From: Veillonella parvula
GTDB lineage: Bacteria; Bacillota; Negativicutes; Veillonellales; Veillonellaceae
Direction: 5' to 3'
Assembly: GCF_902810435.1 (NCBI RefSeq)
Contig: NZ_LR778174.1
Coordinates: 1,165,501-1,229,500 of the forward strand
Length of the DNA: 64,000 nucleotides
The notes under the pieces are model-generated. The model had not been told where the DNA came from. It saw only the letters and a list, made by a program, of their open reading frames with translations, and did not search any database. The stretch's first letter is position 1. Each line of letters starts with the position of its first letter. Below, in pieces: positions 18,330 to 28,235 of the stretch. A program made the translations under genes and the position numbers.

Positions 18330-19157
18330 TTATAACAAACTAATAAATTCTGATACATCCTTACCAGATACTAAGTAATCACCAAATCTATCAGGTTTCT
18401 TGCCTACAATACCATGGTAATCAGAACCACCAGTAATAAATAGCTTATGCTTTTTAGCGAATTCTTTATATCGCTCCACATCATCATCATTATGCTTTGA
18501 GTGATATACCTCCATACCATCAAAATCATAATCTAACATTTCCAACACATATTCATCACTGGTAACCAATTTAGGATGAGCCATAACAGCAAGTCCTCCA
18601 GCTTTATGTATAATATCAATAATATAAGGAACCTCTACTTTTACCTTAGGAACATAGCAAGGACTATCTTTTCGAAGAATACCTTTAAATACATCATTAA
18701 TATCCTTGGCATAACCATCATCAATTAAAAGTTTACCAATATGTGGGCGACCATAAGCTTTAGTATCAGGAAATTGTTTAATGAGCTCTTCTTTTGTAAT
18801 ATAATATCCTTCATTGTTACAACGACGGATAATTTCATCGATACGTTCTTCACGTTTTCCTTTAAAAAACGTAATAAAATCGATTAAATCTTTATTATTT
18901 TCATCAAAACAATATCCTAAAATATGAATTGACTTATCTTTATAATCAGCACTAAATTCACAGCCATTTACGATTTTAATAGATTCATTAGGATCTAACT
19001 CTTTTTGAGCAACACGCAATGCTTGAATGCCGTCTATTTCATCATGATCGGTTAAAGCCATCATAGATACATTACAGTCTATGGCATGTTGCAATAGATC
19101 TTTAGGTGTTTCAACACCATCTGAAAAGATGGAATGCATATGAAAATCTACAAGCAT
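18330..19157 (-). CDS. PHP domain phosphoesterase (RNase AM / YciV-like)
   Basis: A 275-residue PHP-family metal-dependent phosphoesterase. Metal motifs: DFHMHSIFSDG near the N terminus, LTDHDEI, a mid-protein HILGYCFD, MAHPKL and TGGSDYHG near the C terminus. This order matches the YciV/TrpH group, which acts on 3',5'-nucleotide bisphosphates and short RNA ends. The ATG at 19157 has GGAGGTG seven bases away; the upstream extension of ten residues is unlikely. It has its own promoter and is first in the unit with the Asp23 fusion and miaB. Confidence 0.85.
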   Translation of the reverse strand: MLVDFHMHSIFSDGVETPKDLLQHAIDCNVSMMALTDHDEIDGIQALRVAQKELDPNESIKIVNGCEFSADYKDKSIHILGYCFDENNKDLIDFITFFKGKREERIDEIIRRCNNEGYYITKEELIKQFPDTKAYGRPHIGKLLIDDGYAKDINDVFKGILRKDSPCYVPKVKVEVPYIIDIIHKAGGLAVMAHPKLVTSDEYVLEMLDYDFDGMEVYHSKHNDDDVERYKEFAKKHKLFITGGSDYHGIVGKKPDRFGDYLVSGKDVSEFISLL

Positions 19158-19190
19158 ATAGCACCTCCATTCCAAATATTCTATCATTTA

Positions 19191-19219
19191 ATTATGACTT
19201 ATTTAATCTATTAATTCAA
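19191..19219 (-). promoter_or_regulatory. Predicted promoter of the PHP-Asp23-miaB unit
   Basis: TTGAAT (-35, 19219-19214), a 17-base spacer and CATAAT (-10, 19196-19191) on the minus strand. It lies between the proS terminator and the PHP gene, 34 bases before its ATG. Confidence 0.6.
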
Positions 19220-19225
19220 GTTTAG

Positions 19226-19270
19226 AAAGAAAAATTGCGACCCTAATGAACATTCACTAGAATCGCAATT
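19226..19270 (-). terminator. Intrinsic terminator after proS
   Basis: A long stem, AATTGCGA/TCGCAATT plus an inner CTAGTGAA/TTCATTAG, with a two-base loop is followed on the minus strand by TTTTTCTTTC. It ends the rpsB-proS block three bases beyond the proS stop. Confidence 0.92.
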
Positions 19271-19273
19271 CTA

Positions 19274-20992
19274 TTATAAGTTTTGAAGCAATTCTGTTAC
19301 TTTATCAGCTACAGAATCAATAGCACATGGAAGAGCTTCTCCAGACTTACGGATTTGAATTTCTACTTCGTTATTCTCAAGAGTATTTTTACTTACTGTA
19401 ATGCGAAGTGGATAACCAATCAAATCAGCATCTTTGAACTTAACACCTGCACGATCTTTACGATCATCTAACAATACATCTACACCAGCATTTTGTAATG
19501 CAGTATAAATAGTTTGACTGGTAGACATTAATGCTTCGTCTTTTGCATTAATTGGGACAATAACTGCTTCAAATGGAGCAATAGAACGTGGCCAAATAAT
19601 ACCATTTTCATCGTGATATTGCTCAATAGCAGCAGCTAGTGTACGAGATACACCGATACCATAGCAACCCATAATCATTGGATTAGGACGACCATTTTGA
19701 TCTAAGAATGTAGCTTGTAATGCTTCAGAATACTTTGTACCCAATTTAAATACTTGACCCACTTCAATGCCTTTAGCATGTTCTAAAGCGCCACCACATT
19801 TAGGACACACATCGTCCTTCGTGATCAAACGAATTGGAGCAACAATAATGTCTTCTACATTAAAATCCCGTTTTGGATTGATATTAACATAGTGAGCATC
19901 TTTTTTATTAGCACCACCACAAACATTGTAAGTTTCCATAACAGATTCATCCACAACGATAGCAAATTCATCTGTTTGTTGTAATCCTACAGGACTAATA
20001 AAGCCAGCTGTTAAACCTACTTTTTCCAATTCTTCTGATGTAGCCATCTCAGGCTCTACAGAACCAAGTACGGCATGTTGTACGGCAACTTCATTTACTT
20101 CATGATCGCCACGAACGATGGCTAATACCACTTTACCATCAATAGAGAACACTACAGCTTTAATAGTTTTATGTAGTGGTAAGTTTAGCATTTCCGCAAC
20201 AGCTTCAATAGTGCTAGCATTAGGAGTATCTACAACGGATAACTCTTGAAGAACTTCTTCATCCTGTTTTATGATGCCAGGCTTACCAATTTCGATATTG
20301 GCAGCGTAATCGCATTTAGTACAATATACGATATCTGCTTCACCAGCTTCAGCAATGGCCATGAACTCATGCGTACCACTACCACCGATGGCACCACTAT
20401 CAGCCTCTACTGGGCGGAATGTAAGACCACAACGTGTAAAAATACGTGTATATGCATCGTACATAGATTTATAGGATTCATCTAAACCCGCTTCATCTAC
20501 ATCAAAAGAATAAGCATCTTTCATAATGAATTCACGGCTACGCATCAAGCCATAACGTGGACGGCGCTCATCACGGAATTTACTTTGAATTTGATATAAG
20601 TTGACTGGTAATTGACGATATGAGTTAATCTCATTTTTAACGAGGGTTGTAATCATCTCTTCATGTGTTGGTCCTAGACAAAACTCATTATCATGACGAT
20701 CATTGATACGCATCATTTCTGCGCCATATGCGTTCCAACGGCCAGACTCTTTCCAAATTTCTGCAGGCTGTAAAATTGGCATCATAATTTCTTGAGCACT
20801 AGCACGATCCATTTCTTCACGTACAATAGCTTCAATCTTTTTAATACTTTTCCAACCCAATGGTAAAAAACTATATAAACCATTTGCAGTTTTACGCATA
20901 AAACCAGCGCGAAGCATAAGCTGTTGGCTTACTACATCAGCGTCAGATGGAACCTCACGCAATGTAGGTGCATATAATTTAGTGGCTAACAT
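19274..20992 (-). CDS. proS: Prolyl-tRNA synthetase (bacterial type)
   Basis: A 572-residue class II synthetase. Motif 2 is FRDERRPRYGLMRSREFIMKD. A YbaK-like editing domain is inserted at about residues 235-390 (LHKTIKAVVFSIDGKVVLAIVRGDHEVNE). Motif 3 is MGCYGIGVSRTLAA, followed by an anticodon-binding domain. Length and insertion are typical of the bacterial form. The start overlaps the ispG end by seven bases. Last gene of the block before a terminator. Confidence 0.97.
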   Translation of the reverse strand: MLATKLYAPTLREVPSDADVVSQQLMLRAGFMRKTANGLYSFLPLGWKSIKKIEAIVREEMDRASAQEIMMPILQPAEIWKESGRWNAYGAEMMRINDRHDNEFCLGPTHEEMITTLVKNEINSYRQLPVNLYQIQSKFRDERRPRYGLMRSREFIMKDAYSFDVDEAGLDESYKSMYDAYTRIFTRCGLTFRPVEADSGAIGGSGTHEFMAIAEAGEADIVYCTKCDYAANIEIGKPGIIKQDEEVLQELSVVDTPNASTIEAVAEMLNLPLHKTIKAVVFSIDGKVVLAIVRGDHEVNEVAVQHAVLGSVEPEMATSEELEKVGLTAGFISPVGLQQTDEFAIVVDESVMETYNVCGGANKKDAHYVNINPKRDFNVEDIIVAPIRLITKDDVCPKCGGALEHAKGIEVGQVFKLGTKYSEALQATFLDQNGRPNPMIMGCYGIGVSRTLAAAIEQYHDENGIIWPRSIAPFEAVIVPINAKDEALMSTSQTIYTALQNAGVDVLLDDRKDRAGVKFKDADLIGYPLRITVSKNTLENNEVEIQIRKSGEALPCAIDSVADKVTELLQNL

Positions 20993-22071
20993 AAAGACTC
21001 CTCATCTAAATTTTCTAAATATTGGTCAATTTCTCTAAACAATGTATCTACTAATTCAGCTTCTGGTACAGTCTTAATAACTTTCCCTTTACGGAAAATA
21101 ATACCTTGACCATCACCACCAGCAATACCAAAGTCGGCCTCACGCGCTTCCCCTGGACCATTTACAACACACCCCATAACGGCAACCTTAATAGGCGCTT
21201 TTATGGATGCTAGACGTTCTTCTACAATACCAGCCATATCAAATAAATTTACTTGGCAACGACCACATGTAGGACAAGATATCATAGTGGCCCCAAAATT
21301 TCTTAATCCTAAGCTACTTAAAATACTTCTACCTACTTCAATTTCGTGAATTGGATCTCCAGTTAAGGATACCCGTAATGTATCACCAATGCCATCGAGC
21401 AATAATGCACCAATCCCCATAGCAGATTTAATAGTGCCTTGTTTAATAGTACCAGCTTCTGTTACACCTAAATGTAACGGATAAGGAATCTTATCAGATA
21501 ACTTACGATATGCTTCCACCATTAGAGGTACTTCCGTTGCTTTAATGGATAATTTCATTTGACGATAATCGAGTTTTTCTAAAATTCTTACGTGTTCTAA
21601 AGCTGTTTCAACCATACCATCCGCTGTAGGATGTCCTCCATGAGCATCGAGAATATGCTTTGGTAAAGAGCCTGCATTAACACCAATGCGAATTGGGATT
21701 TGTTTAGGTTTTGCCTTTTCAATAACGGCTAAAACCTTATCTTCACCACCAATATTTCCTGGATTAATGCGCAATCCATCAACATTATTTTCAATAGCTT
21801 CTAAAGCTAATCTATAATCAAAGTGAATATCGGCGATCAAAGGAATTGAAATGCCCGCTCTAACAGCCTTTAAAGCCTTTGCAGATGCCATTGTAGGAAC
21901 GGCGACACGAACCAGTTCACAACCAGCCTCTGCTAAATGATTAATTTCTGCAATTGCCTTCTCTGTATGTACTGGATCCGTAGTAATCATAGATTGAATA
22001 CTTACCGGTGCATAATCGCCGATTTTAACTGTACCTACATAGATACCATTTGTTGGTTTACGTACAATCAT
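20986..22071 (-). CDS. ispG: 4-hydroxy-3-methylbut-2-en-1-yl diphosphate synthase IspG (GcpE)
   Basis: A 361-residue [4Fe-4S] enzyme of the MEP pathway that makes HMBPP. The TIM barrel opens with PVSIQSMITTDP. The C-terminal cluster domain has ISCPTCGRC and MGCVVNGPGEA, providing the three cysteine ligands. Dxr, encoded two genes upstream, and IspH (53363-55261) act in the same pathway. rseP is 18 bases upstream. Confidence 0.97.
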   Translation of the reverse strand: MIVRKPTNGIYVGTVKIGDYAPVSIQSMITTDPVHTEKAIAEINHLAEAGCELVRVAVPTMASAKALKAVRAGISIPLIADIHFDYRLALEAIENNVDGLRINPGNIGGEDKVLAVIEKAKPKQIPIRIGVNAGSLPKHILDAHGGHPTADGMVETALEHVRILEKLDYRQMKLSIKATEVPLMVEAYRKLSDKIPYPLHLGVTEAGTIKQGTIKSAMGIGALLLDGIGDTLRVSLTGDPIHEIEVGRSILSSLGLRNFGATMISCPTCGRCQVNLFDMAGIVEERLASIKAPIKVAVMGCVVNGPGEAREADFGIAGGDGQGIIFRKGKVIKTVPEAELVDTLFREIDQYLENLDEESLC

Positions 22072-22089
22072 TGTAATCTCCCATCTGTC

Positions 22090-23106
22090 TTATAGTAAAC
22101 GGAAAATATCCTGCGTTGTTACATATAAGAATAATGCTACCATTAAGGCAACCCCAACCATTTGTATATACATAAGAGCTTTAGCAGGTAATCTACGGCC
22201 TGTTATAGCTTCCGCCAAGATAATAATCAAGTGACCACCATCTAAAACAGGTAATGGTAAAAGATTAATAACCCCTAAGTTAATACTAAGGAATGCAGCA
22301 AAACTTAATAGTGGTGCAAATCCTGATTGTGCAATAGTACCTGCCATTTGGGAAATTCCTACTGGACCAGATAATTCGGCTGCTTGTGTGCCACGAATCA
22401 TATCGTAAATCCCACTGACCATAGCAACAATAGTTTGCCCCGTCCGACTAACAGCAAGGCTCAAAGATTCACCAATACTATATGTTTCACGAGTAAAGCT
22501 AGGGTAGATGCCAATCTTAGGACTATCTTGTTCCATTTTAGGTATTACCGTAGTCTCTATAGTTTGTCCTTCACGCTCTACAACAACAGTTACACCATGG
22601 TTTGCTGTGCCTTGTAAGCTAGGACGAATATCATCCCAAGTACTAATTTTTTTACCATCAATCGTAATAATTCTATCGTTAGCTTCTAAATGAGCCTGTT
22701 CTGCAGAACTACCCGCAATAATGTTACCAATTACAGGTTCATTTGTATATGTAAGATTTCCTACAGTCACATTTAGGCCAAAGAAAAGTACAATGGCTAA
22801 TATAAAGTTAAATACAGCCCCTGCAGAAATAACAATAAATTTTTTCCACGCAGGTTTATTATAAAAGGAGCGCTCATTAAGAGGCTCGTCAGGTGTCATA
22901 CCAGCAATACGATTAAATCCTCCAAGAGGAATTATACGAATAGAATATAAAGTTTCCCCTTTTTGTACTTTAAATATGGCTGGACCAAAACCTATAGCAA
23001 ATTCATCAACTTGCATACCTGACATCTTAGCTGTAATAAAATGGCCTAATTCATGAATAAACACAATTAAACCAAATACAAATATTGTGGCTAATGCCGT
23101 AATCAT
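22090..23106 (-). CDS. rseP: Site-2 intramembrane metalloprotease RseP/RasP
   Basis: A 338-residue membrane zinc protease. The HELGH motif (residues 18-22) is in the first membrane segment. One PDZ domain (about residues 115-190) sits between segments, and the third ligand motif LPLPVLDGGH is near the C terminus. It cleaves anti-sigma factors and signal peptide remnants in the membrane. It lies between dxr and ispG, as in many Firmicutes. Confidence 0.95.
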   Translation of the reverse strand: MITALATIFVFGLIVFIHELGHFITAKMSGMQVDEFAIGFGPAIFKVQKGETLYSIRIIPLGGFNRIAGMTPDEPLNERSFYNKPAWKKFIVISAGAVFNFILAIVLFFGLNVTVGNLTYTNEPVIGNIIAGSSAEQAHLEANDRIITIDGKKISTWDDIRPSLQGTANHGVTVVVEREGQTIETTVIPKMEQDSPKIGIYPSFTRETYSIGESLSLAVSRTGQTIVAMVSGIYDMIRGTQAAELSGPVGISQMAGTIAQSGFAPLLSFAAFLSINLGVINLLPLPVLDGGHLIIILAEAITGRRLPAKALMYIQMVGVALMVALFLYVTTQDIFRLL

Positions 23107-23114
23107 ATATTCTC

Positions 23115-24260
23115 CTATAACATCAACGATGTTGCCTTTTCACGGGCCCATCTATCGATGGATAATAAATTATCTAATGTAAAATCATCTTCTGGTCCCA
23201 TAGATTCAAGAACAGAAGTAACGACTTTATAAATATCACCAAAGGCGATTTTATCTTCTAAAAAGGCATATACTGCCGTTTCATTAGCTGCATTAAATAC
23301 AGCAGGTTTAAATCCACTAGCACGTCCCACCTCATACGCAAGTCGAAGTGCAGGAAAATCGTCATACCGTGGAGGTAAAAACTCCAAATGTAGTGCTTGA
23401 CTAAAATCAAGATGATTCATACTTAAAACTTCACGTTTGGGATACGTCAAAGCATATTGAATGGGCTCGCGCATATCTGGATTACCCATTTGCGCTAATA
23501 TCGCACCATCCTTCATACGTATCATAGAATGAACAATACTTTGAGGATGTACTACTACATCAATATGATCAAAATCAAAACCAAATAACCAATGAGCTTC
23601 TATTACCTCTAAGCCTTTATTGAATAAAGAGGCAGAGTCTATAGTTATTTTATTACCCATATTCCAGGTAGGATGTCGCAAACAATCTGCAGCAGTTGCA
23701 GTTTGAATTTTACTAGAATCCCATGTGCGTAAAGGTCCACCAGAAGCAGTGACAATTAAAGAATCAACATTGTCACGTTTCTGTCCTTCTAAGCACTGAA
23801 ATATAGCACTATGTTCACTATCGATAGGTAGGATTTGCACGCCATGTTCTTTAGCTAAAGCCGTAATTAATGGACCTCCAGCAACAAGAGTTTCTTTATT
23901 AGCAAGACCTATAGTCTTCCCTTGTTTTATAGCTTCCACTGTAGGCTCAATTCCCGCAGCACCTACAATAGCAGTAACAATCATTGTTGCTTCTTGAATT
24001 GTAGCTGCTGCAATGAGGGCTTCCTTACCACCTATCAATTTTGTAGGACCTGTATAGCGTGCTTGTAATTCTTTAAAAGCACCTTCATCTACAAGACCAG
24101 CCACCAAAGGTTTATATTCTTTAATCTGATGTTCTAAGAGGTCAATATTATGATGTGCCACTAAGGCAACCACCTTGAATTGATCTGGATGTTGAGACAC
24201 CACATCAAGCGTCTGTGTACCGATTGAGCCAGTACTGCCGATAATACTTAGGTATTTCAT
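23115..24260 (-). CDS. dxr: 1-deoxy-D-xylulose 5-phosphate reductoisomerase
   Basis: A 381-residue NADPH-dependent enzyme for the second step of the MEP isoprenoid pathway. The NADPH site is GSTGSIGTQTLDVV. Metal and substrate motifs are LPIDSEHSA, TASGGPLR and HPTWNMGNKITIDSASLFNKGLEVIEAH. Length is normal. Nine bases before rseP. Confidence 0.97.
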   Translation of the reverse strand: MKYLSIIGSTGSIGTQTLDVVSQHPDQFKVVALVAHHNIDLLEHQIKEYKPLVAGLVDEGAFKELQARYTGPTKLIGGKEALIAAATIQEATMIVTAIVGAAGIEPTVEAIKQGKTIGLANKETLVAGGPLITALAKEHGVQILPIDSEHSAIFQCLEGQKRDNVDSLIVTASGGPLRTWDSSKIQTATAADCLRHPTWNMGNKITIDSASLFNKGLEVIEAHWLFGFDFDHIDVVVHPQSIVHSMIRMKDGAILAQMGNPDMREPIQYALTYPKREVLSMNHLDFSQALHLEFLPPRYDDFPALRLAYEVGRASGFKPAVFNAANETAVYAFLEDKIAFGDIYKVVTSVLESMGPEDDFTLDNLLSIDRWAREKATSLML

Positions 24261-24278
24261 AAGTGTACCTCTATAAAA

Positions 24279-25103
24279 TTAGTACGAAAATAGCAATATA
24301 TATACTAATGTAATGGGAGCCGCAAATAATAAACTATCAAAGCGATCCAATACACCGCCATGACCTGGTAATAATGTACCAGAATCTTTTACATTACATA
24401 GTCGTTTAATCTTTGATTCAAACAAATCACCTAATGGTGCTAATATACCGCTAATCATACCTACATGGATTCCCATCCACCAAGGAATGCCAACGATATA
24501 CGAAAATACTGCACCTGTAAGGATACAGCCGATAAATCCACCAATAAAACCTTCTAGTGTTTTATTAGGACTAATGGATGGTACTATTTTACGTTTACCA
24601 AGAGCTCGACCTGAAAAGTATGCAAAGGTATCGCTAGCCCAAGTAGTAAACAATAATAACCAAAGTGTAATAGTGCCCCAGTTATATAGTTCAAAAGGCA
24701 TTGATAAATCCATGTAAATTGAGTCATGACGAATCAAGAGTAATGAAGTCATACCCATACCAATATATAATAAACCAAATACACTAAAGGATACACTAGA
24801 CATCGAGTACTTACTTTCACCAAATGTACACAACATATAATTGGCAAATAAACTTAATACTAAAATAGCTATAGCTATAATATACTGATGACATGCAAGA
24901 GCAATCATTAGCAATAAAATGCTAATATATCCCCATATAATGGATATCCGAACACGTTTAGCTTTACCAAGTAATACAAACTCACGCCACCCTAATAAAG
25001 CTAAAAGTGTAATTAGCACATCATATACTAATCCACCAAATGTAATGGCCCCTAAGGCAATAATAAAACCAATAACAGCGGTAATAACACGTGTTTTTAA
25101 CAT
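24279..25103 (-). CDS. cdsA: Phosphatidate cytidylyltransferase CdsA
   Basis: A 274-residue membrane enzyme that makes CDP-diacylglycerol from phosphatidate and CTP. Multiple hydrophobic segments span the protein. The C-terminal signature is SPNKTLEGFIGGF with GDLFESKIKR and DSGTLLPGHGGVLDRFDS. Located three bases after uppS. Confidence 0.96.
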   Translation of the reverse strand: MLKTRVITAVIGFIIALGAITFGGLVYDVLITLLALLGWREFVLLGKAKRVRISIIWGYISILLLMIALACHQYIIAIAILVLSLFANYMLCTFGESKYSMSSVSFSVFGLLYIGMGMTSLLLIRHDSIYMDLSMPFELYNWGTITLWLLLFTTWASDTFAYFSGRALGKRKIVPSISPNKTLEGFIGGFIGCILTGAVFSYIVGIPWWMGIHVGMISGILAPLGDLFESKIKRLCNVKDSGTLLPGHGGVLDRFDSLLFAAPITLVYILLFSY

Positions 25104-25106
25104 TTT

Positions 25107-25871
25107 TTATTCCTCATCACATAAGCCACCAAATCGGCGTTCTCGTTTCTGATATGCCGCCACAGCTTCAAGTAAAGTTTCCTTAGTAAAATCTGGCCAA
25201 TGCAAATCGGTAAACCAAAATTCAGCATACGCTAGTTGCCATAACAAAAAATTACTAATTCTAAAATCACTACTAGGACGAATTAATAAATCTACATCAC
25301 TAAACTCTTTAGTGAATAATTGAGAACTTACATATTCTTCAGTAATTTTGTCCATTGTAATAACGCCATCCGCAACGGATTTTACAATGTCGCGGATAGT
25401 TCTAACTATTTCATCACGCCCACCATAGTTAATCGCTAACTGTAATGTGAGGCCTGTATTATTCTGAGTTAATAATTCTGCATCTTGAATGATTTTTTGT
25501 AGGTTTTCTGAAAGCCCTCCAATAAAACCAATAAATCGAATGCGTACATTATGTTCATGCATATACTTAACATTATTATTTAAGTATTCTTTTATGAGAG
25601 ACATAAGTAAAGAAACTTCCTGTTCAGGACGTTTCCAGTTCTCCGTGGAGAAACCATATACCGTAAGAGCTCTAATTCCGATCTCATCTGCGGCCATAAC
25701 AATTTCTTTTAATACATCTGCACCAGCACGATGCCCCATGGAGCGCGGCATGCCTCTGCGTTTAGCCCATCGTCCATTACCATCCATAATAATAGCAACA
25801 TGTTGTGGAATTATATTACGATCAATGACAGGCGTATCAGAACGTTTACGGTTAAATAATTTCTTTAGCAT
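25107..25871 (-). CDS. uppS: Undecaprenyl diphosphate synthase UppS
   Basis: A 254-residue cis-prenyltransferase that makes the C55 carrier for peptidoglycan. Signature motifs: IIMDGNGRWAKRRGMPRSMGHRAG, YGFSTENWKRP and DLLIRPSSDFRISNFLLWQLAYAEFWFTD. The ribosome site GAGGT lies inside the end of the upstream 83-aa ORF, which overlaps the uppS start by 20 bases. Confidence 0.97.
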   Translation of the reverse strand: MLKKLFNRKRSDTPVIDRNIIPQHVAIIMDGNGRWAKRRGMPRSMGHRAGADVLKEIVMAADEIGIRALTVYGFSTENWKRPEQEVSLLMSLIKEYLNNNVKYMHEHNVRIRFIGFIGGLSENLQKIIQDAELLTQNNTGLTLQLAINYGGRDEIVRTIRDIVKSVADGVITMDKITEEYVSSQLFTKEFSDVDLLIRPSSDFRISNFLLWQLAYAEFWFTDLHWPDFTKETLLEAVAAYQKRERRFGGLCDEE

Positions 25872-26103
25872 AGTCTACCTCGATAGAATTTCCGAAGTCG
25901 CTGGCAATCATTGGTCTATATAGTAGTATATGCAAGCACTCATCAACCTTTGTAATACGTGCCACATAAAATCCTTTATCTGAAATTTCAAAGAAGCGAT
26001 TAAAGGATCCACCAATCATTACCTTAAAAGGAATATGGGCAGCCTGCAAACGAGACTTTGCAAGCTGCCATGGTATTCCAATAAGGCTATTAGAATCAAA
26101 CAT
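25852..26103 (-). CDS. Small conserved-looking protein between frr and uppS, function unknown
   Basis: An 83-residue reading frame I do not recognise. No membrane segment or cysteine motif beyond a single Cys is seen. It starts MFDSNSLIGIPWQLAKSRL and has a glycine-rich turn (MIGGSFNRFF). The ATG shares one base with the frr stop (TAATG), and its 3' end overlaps uppS by 20 bases and contains the uppS ribosome site. This arrangement argues for a real, co-translated gene. Product role unknown. Confidence 0.7.
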   Translation of the reverse strand: MFDSNSLIGIPWQLAKSRLQAAHIPFKVMIGGSFNRFFEISDKGFYVARITKVDECLHILLYRPMIASDFGNSIEVDYAKEII

Positions 26104-26663
26104 TATACTTCTAATACGTCCTTTTCTTTTACTACTTTTAACTCATCGATTTGCTTAACTTTAGCATCGGTAAGCTTTTGGATTTGATCTAAACCGTCTT
26201 TAGCATCATCTTCAGTAATCGTTTTAGCTTTCTCTTCTTTTTTTAATGCTTCATTTACATCGCGACGAATGTTGCGCACTGCAACTTTTGCATCTTCAGC
26301 CTTTTTATGAACTACTTTAACGATTTCTTTACGACGTTCCTCAGTTAATTGAGGAATACTTAAACGAATTTGTGCACCATCATTACCAGGGTTCAAACCT
26401 AAATCAGATTGTAAAATTGCTTTTTCAATAGCACCAATCATTGTTTTATCCCAAGGTGCAATCACAATCATGCGAGGTTCAGGCACGGAGATATTCGCAA
26501 CTTGATTAATGGGTGATGGACTTCCATAGTAATCAACCATTACTTTATCAAGTAGTGCTACACTAGCACGGCCTGTACGAATAGATGCGAATTCATGTTT
26601 TAAAGCCTCAATAGACTTATTCATGCGGTCTTCTGCTTGTTGTAACAATTCTTTAATTTCCAT
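26103..26663 (-). CDS. frr: Ribosome recycling factor
   Basis: A 186-residue protein that splits the post-termination ribosome with EF-G. Features: the N-terminal helix region EDRMNKSIEALKHEFASIRTGRAS, the conserved PWDKTMIGAIEKAI and LTEERRKEIVKVV. Length is standard. It lies five bases after pyrH, in the classical tsf-pyrH-frr order. Confidence 0.97.
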   Translation of the reverse strand: MEIKELLQQAEDRMNKSIEALKHEFASIRTGRASVALLDKVMVDYYGSPSPINQVANISVPEPRMIVIAPWDKTMIGAIEKAILQSDLGLNPGNDGAQIRLSIPQLTEERRKEIVKVVHKKAEDAKVAVRNIRRDVNEALKKEEKAKTITEDDAKDGLDQIQKLTDAKVKQIDELKVVKEKDVLEV

Positions 26664-26668
26664 ATGAA

Positions 26669-27394
26669 TTATTCTCCTCGAACAATGGTCCCTATTTCTT
26701 CACCTTTAGCAGCTTTTGTAATATTACCAGGAATATCCATGCTAAATACAATAATAGGAATATTGTTATCTTTACATAAAGTTGTAGATGTAGCATCCAT
26801 TACTTTTAATTCTTTTGTGATAATCTCGTTATATGTTAATTCATCAAATTTAACAGCATTAGGATTTGTCTTAGGGTCAGAATCATATACGCCATCTGCA
26901 AATTTCTTTGCCATTAAAATAGCATCGGCTTCAATTTCAGCGGCCCGTAATGCAGCTGTTGTATCTGTAGAGAAGTAAGGTTTACCAAGGCCAGCACCGA
27001 AGATAACGATACGTTTTTTTTCTAAATGACGAATAGCGCGACGACGAATATAAGGTTCTGCAATTTCTTGCATTTCAATAGCTGTTTGAACACGTGTATC
27101 TACACCAGCTTGCTCTAATGCATCTTGCAATGCTAAGGAGTTCATCACTGTTGCTAGCATCCCCATATAGTCAGCAGTAGCACGATCCATACCTTGATTG
27201 CTACCAGCTAAACCTCTCCATAGGTTACCGCCACCAACAACAATCGCGATTTCTAAATCAGTGGATTTTGCTAAAGCAGCAATTTCTTTTGCAAATTCTT
27301 CAACAACATCAGGATTAATACCAAAACCTTGTTCACCTGCTAATGCTTCACCACTCAACTTTAAAACAATACGTCGAAACTTTCTTTTTGCCAT
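26669..27394 (-). CDS. pyrH: Uridylate kinase
   Basis: A 241-residue UMP kinase of the amino acid kinase fold. Motifs: [31 protein letters not shown] and [16 protein letters not shown]. It is cytoplasmic and hexameric by family. A hairpin lies between tsf and pyrH, so its expression may be partly separated from rpsB-tsf. Confidence 0.97.
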   Translation of the reverse strand: MAKRKFRRIVLKLSGEALAGEQGFGINPDVVEEFAKEIAALAKSTDLEIAIVVGGGNLWRGLAGSNQGMDRATADYMGMLATVMNSLALQDALEQAGVDTRVQTAIEMQEIAEPYIRRRAIRHLEKKRIVIFGAGLGKPYFSTDTTAALRAAEIEADAILMAKKFADGVYDSDPKTNPNAVKFDELTYNEIITKELKVMDATSTTLCKDNNIPIIVFSMDIPGNITKAAKGEEIGTIVRGE

Positions 27395-27415
27395 ATTTTT
27401 ACTCCTCTATTGCAA

Positions 27416-27447
27416 AATAAGAGAACACTGTACGGTGTTCTCTTATT
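27416..27447 (-). terminator. Hairpin between tsf and pyrH, partial terminator or processing site
   Basis: A perfect 13-bp stem, AATAAGAGAACAC (27416-27428) with its complement (27435-27447), and a six-base loop. On the minus strand only TTTTGC follows, so termination is probably incomplete. It is in the tsf-pyrH intergenic region. Confidence 0.65.
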
Positions 27448-27456
27448 GTTTATTAA

Positions 27457-28137
27457 TTATTTACCAACAGATGCCATTACTTCTGCTACGAAGTCATCTT
27501 GGCGTTTTTCAATGCCTTCACCTAAACCATAGCGAACAAAACGACGTACGTTGATGTTTTCACCGATTTTTGCAATACTTTCATTAATGATGTCTGTAAC
27601 AGTTTTATCGCCATCTTTAATGAATACTTGTTCTAATAGGCAATTTTCTTTATAGAATTTTTCAATACGACCTGCAACCATTTTTTCTAAAACAGCTTCA
27701 GGTTTTGGTTTACGACCAGCTTTAACGTCTTCTTCAGCTTCTACTTTAGCTTGTTCCAATAATACTTGTTTTTCGTGTTCAATTACTTCAGTAGGAACTT
27801 CTTCACGGTTCAAGTATGTAGGATTTACAGCTGCAATTTGCATTGCGATGTCGCGTGCTAAATTTTGGAAATCATCAGTTTTTGCAACGAAGTCAGTTTC
27901 ACAGTTAACTTCCACTAAAACACCGATACGACCACCAGCATGAATGTAGGATTGTACTACACCTTCAGCTGCAATACGACCAGCTTTTTTAGCTGCCGCA
28001 GCCAAACCTTTTTCACGAAGAAGGTCAACCGCTTTATCGATATTACCGTCAGTTTCAACCAATGCTTTTTTAGCGTCCATCATACCTGCGCCAGTCATGT
28101 CGCGCAATTCTTTTACCAAAGCAGCAGTAATTGCCAT
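27457..28137 (-). CDS. tsf: Elongation factor Ts
   Basis: A 226-residue nucleotide exchange factor for EF-Tu. The N-terminal UBA-like domain has [19 protein letters not shown]. The core has [11 protein letters not shown]. It is shorter than the E. coli protein (about 283) but complete at both ends, similar to other compact EF-Ts proteins. The GGAGGAAC site precedes ATG. Ninety-eight bases separate it from rpsB. Confidence 0.96.
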   Translation of the reverse strand: MAITAALVKELRDMTGAGMMDAKKALVETDGNIDKAVDLLREKGLAAAAKKAGRIAAEGVVQSYIHAGGRIGVLVEVNCETDFVAKTDDFQNLARDIAMQIAAVNPTYLNREEVPTEVIEHEKQVLLEQAKVEAEEDVKAGRKPKPEAVLEKMVAGRIEKFYKENCLLEQVFIKDGDKTVTDIINESIAKIGENINVRRFVRYGLGEGIEKRQDDFVAEVMASVGK

Positions 28138-28164
28138 TATTTTGTTCCTCCTAGTATTAATTAA

Positions 28165-28185
28165 GGTAAGGATATAGTCCTTACC
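28165..28185. promoter_or_regulatory. Stem-loop between rpsB and tsf
   Basis: A perfect 8-bp stem, GGTAAGGA-N5-TCCTTACC, located about 30 bases upstream of the tsf start. No U-run of terminator quality follows. It may be an RNA processing or attenuation site that sets the S2:EF-Ts ratio. Confidence 0.5.
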
Positions 28186-28235
28186 CCAATTATATATGTT
28201 ATAGATTTATCTTTCAAATGCTAATACGACAACGA

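Noticed and set aside
25489-25923. 144-aa plus-strand open frame opposite uppS.
   Set aside because: It is antisense to the conserved uppS catalytic region, with no ribosome site or recognisable motif.
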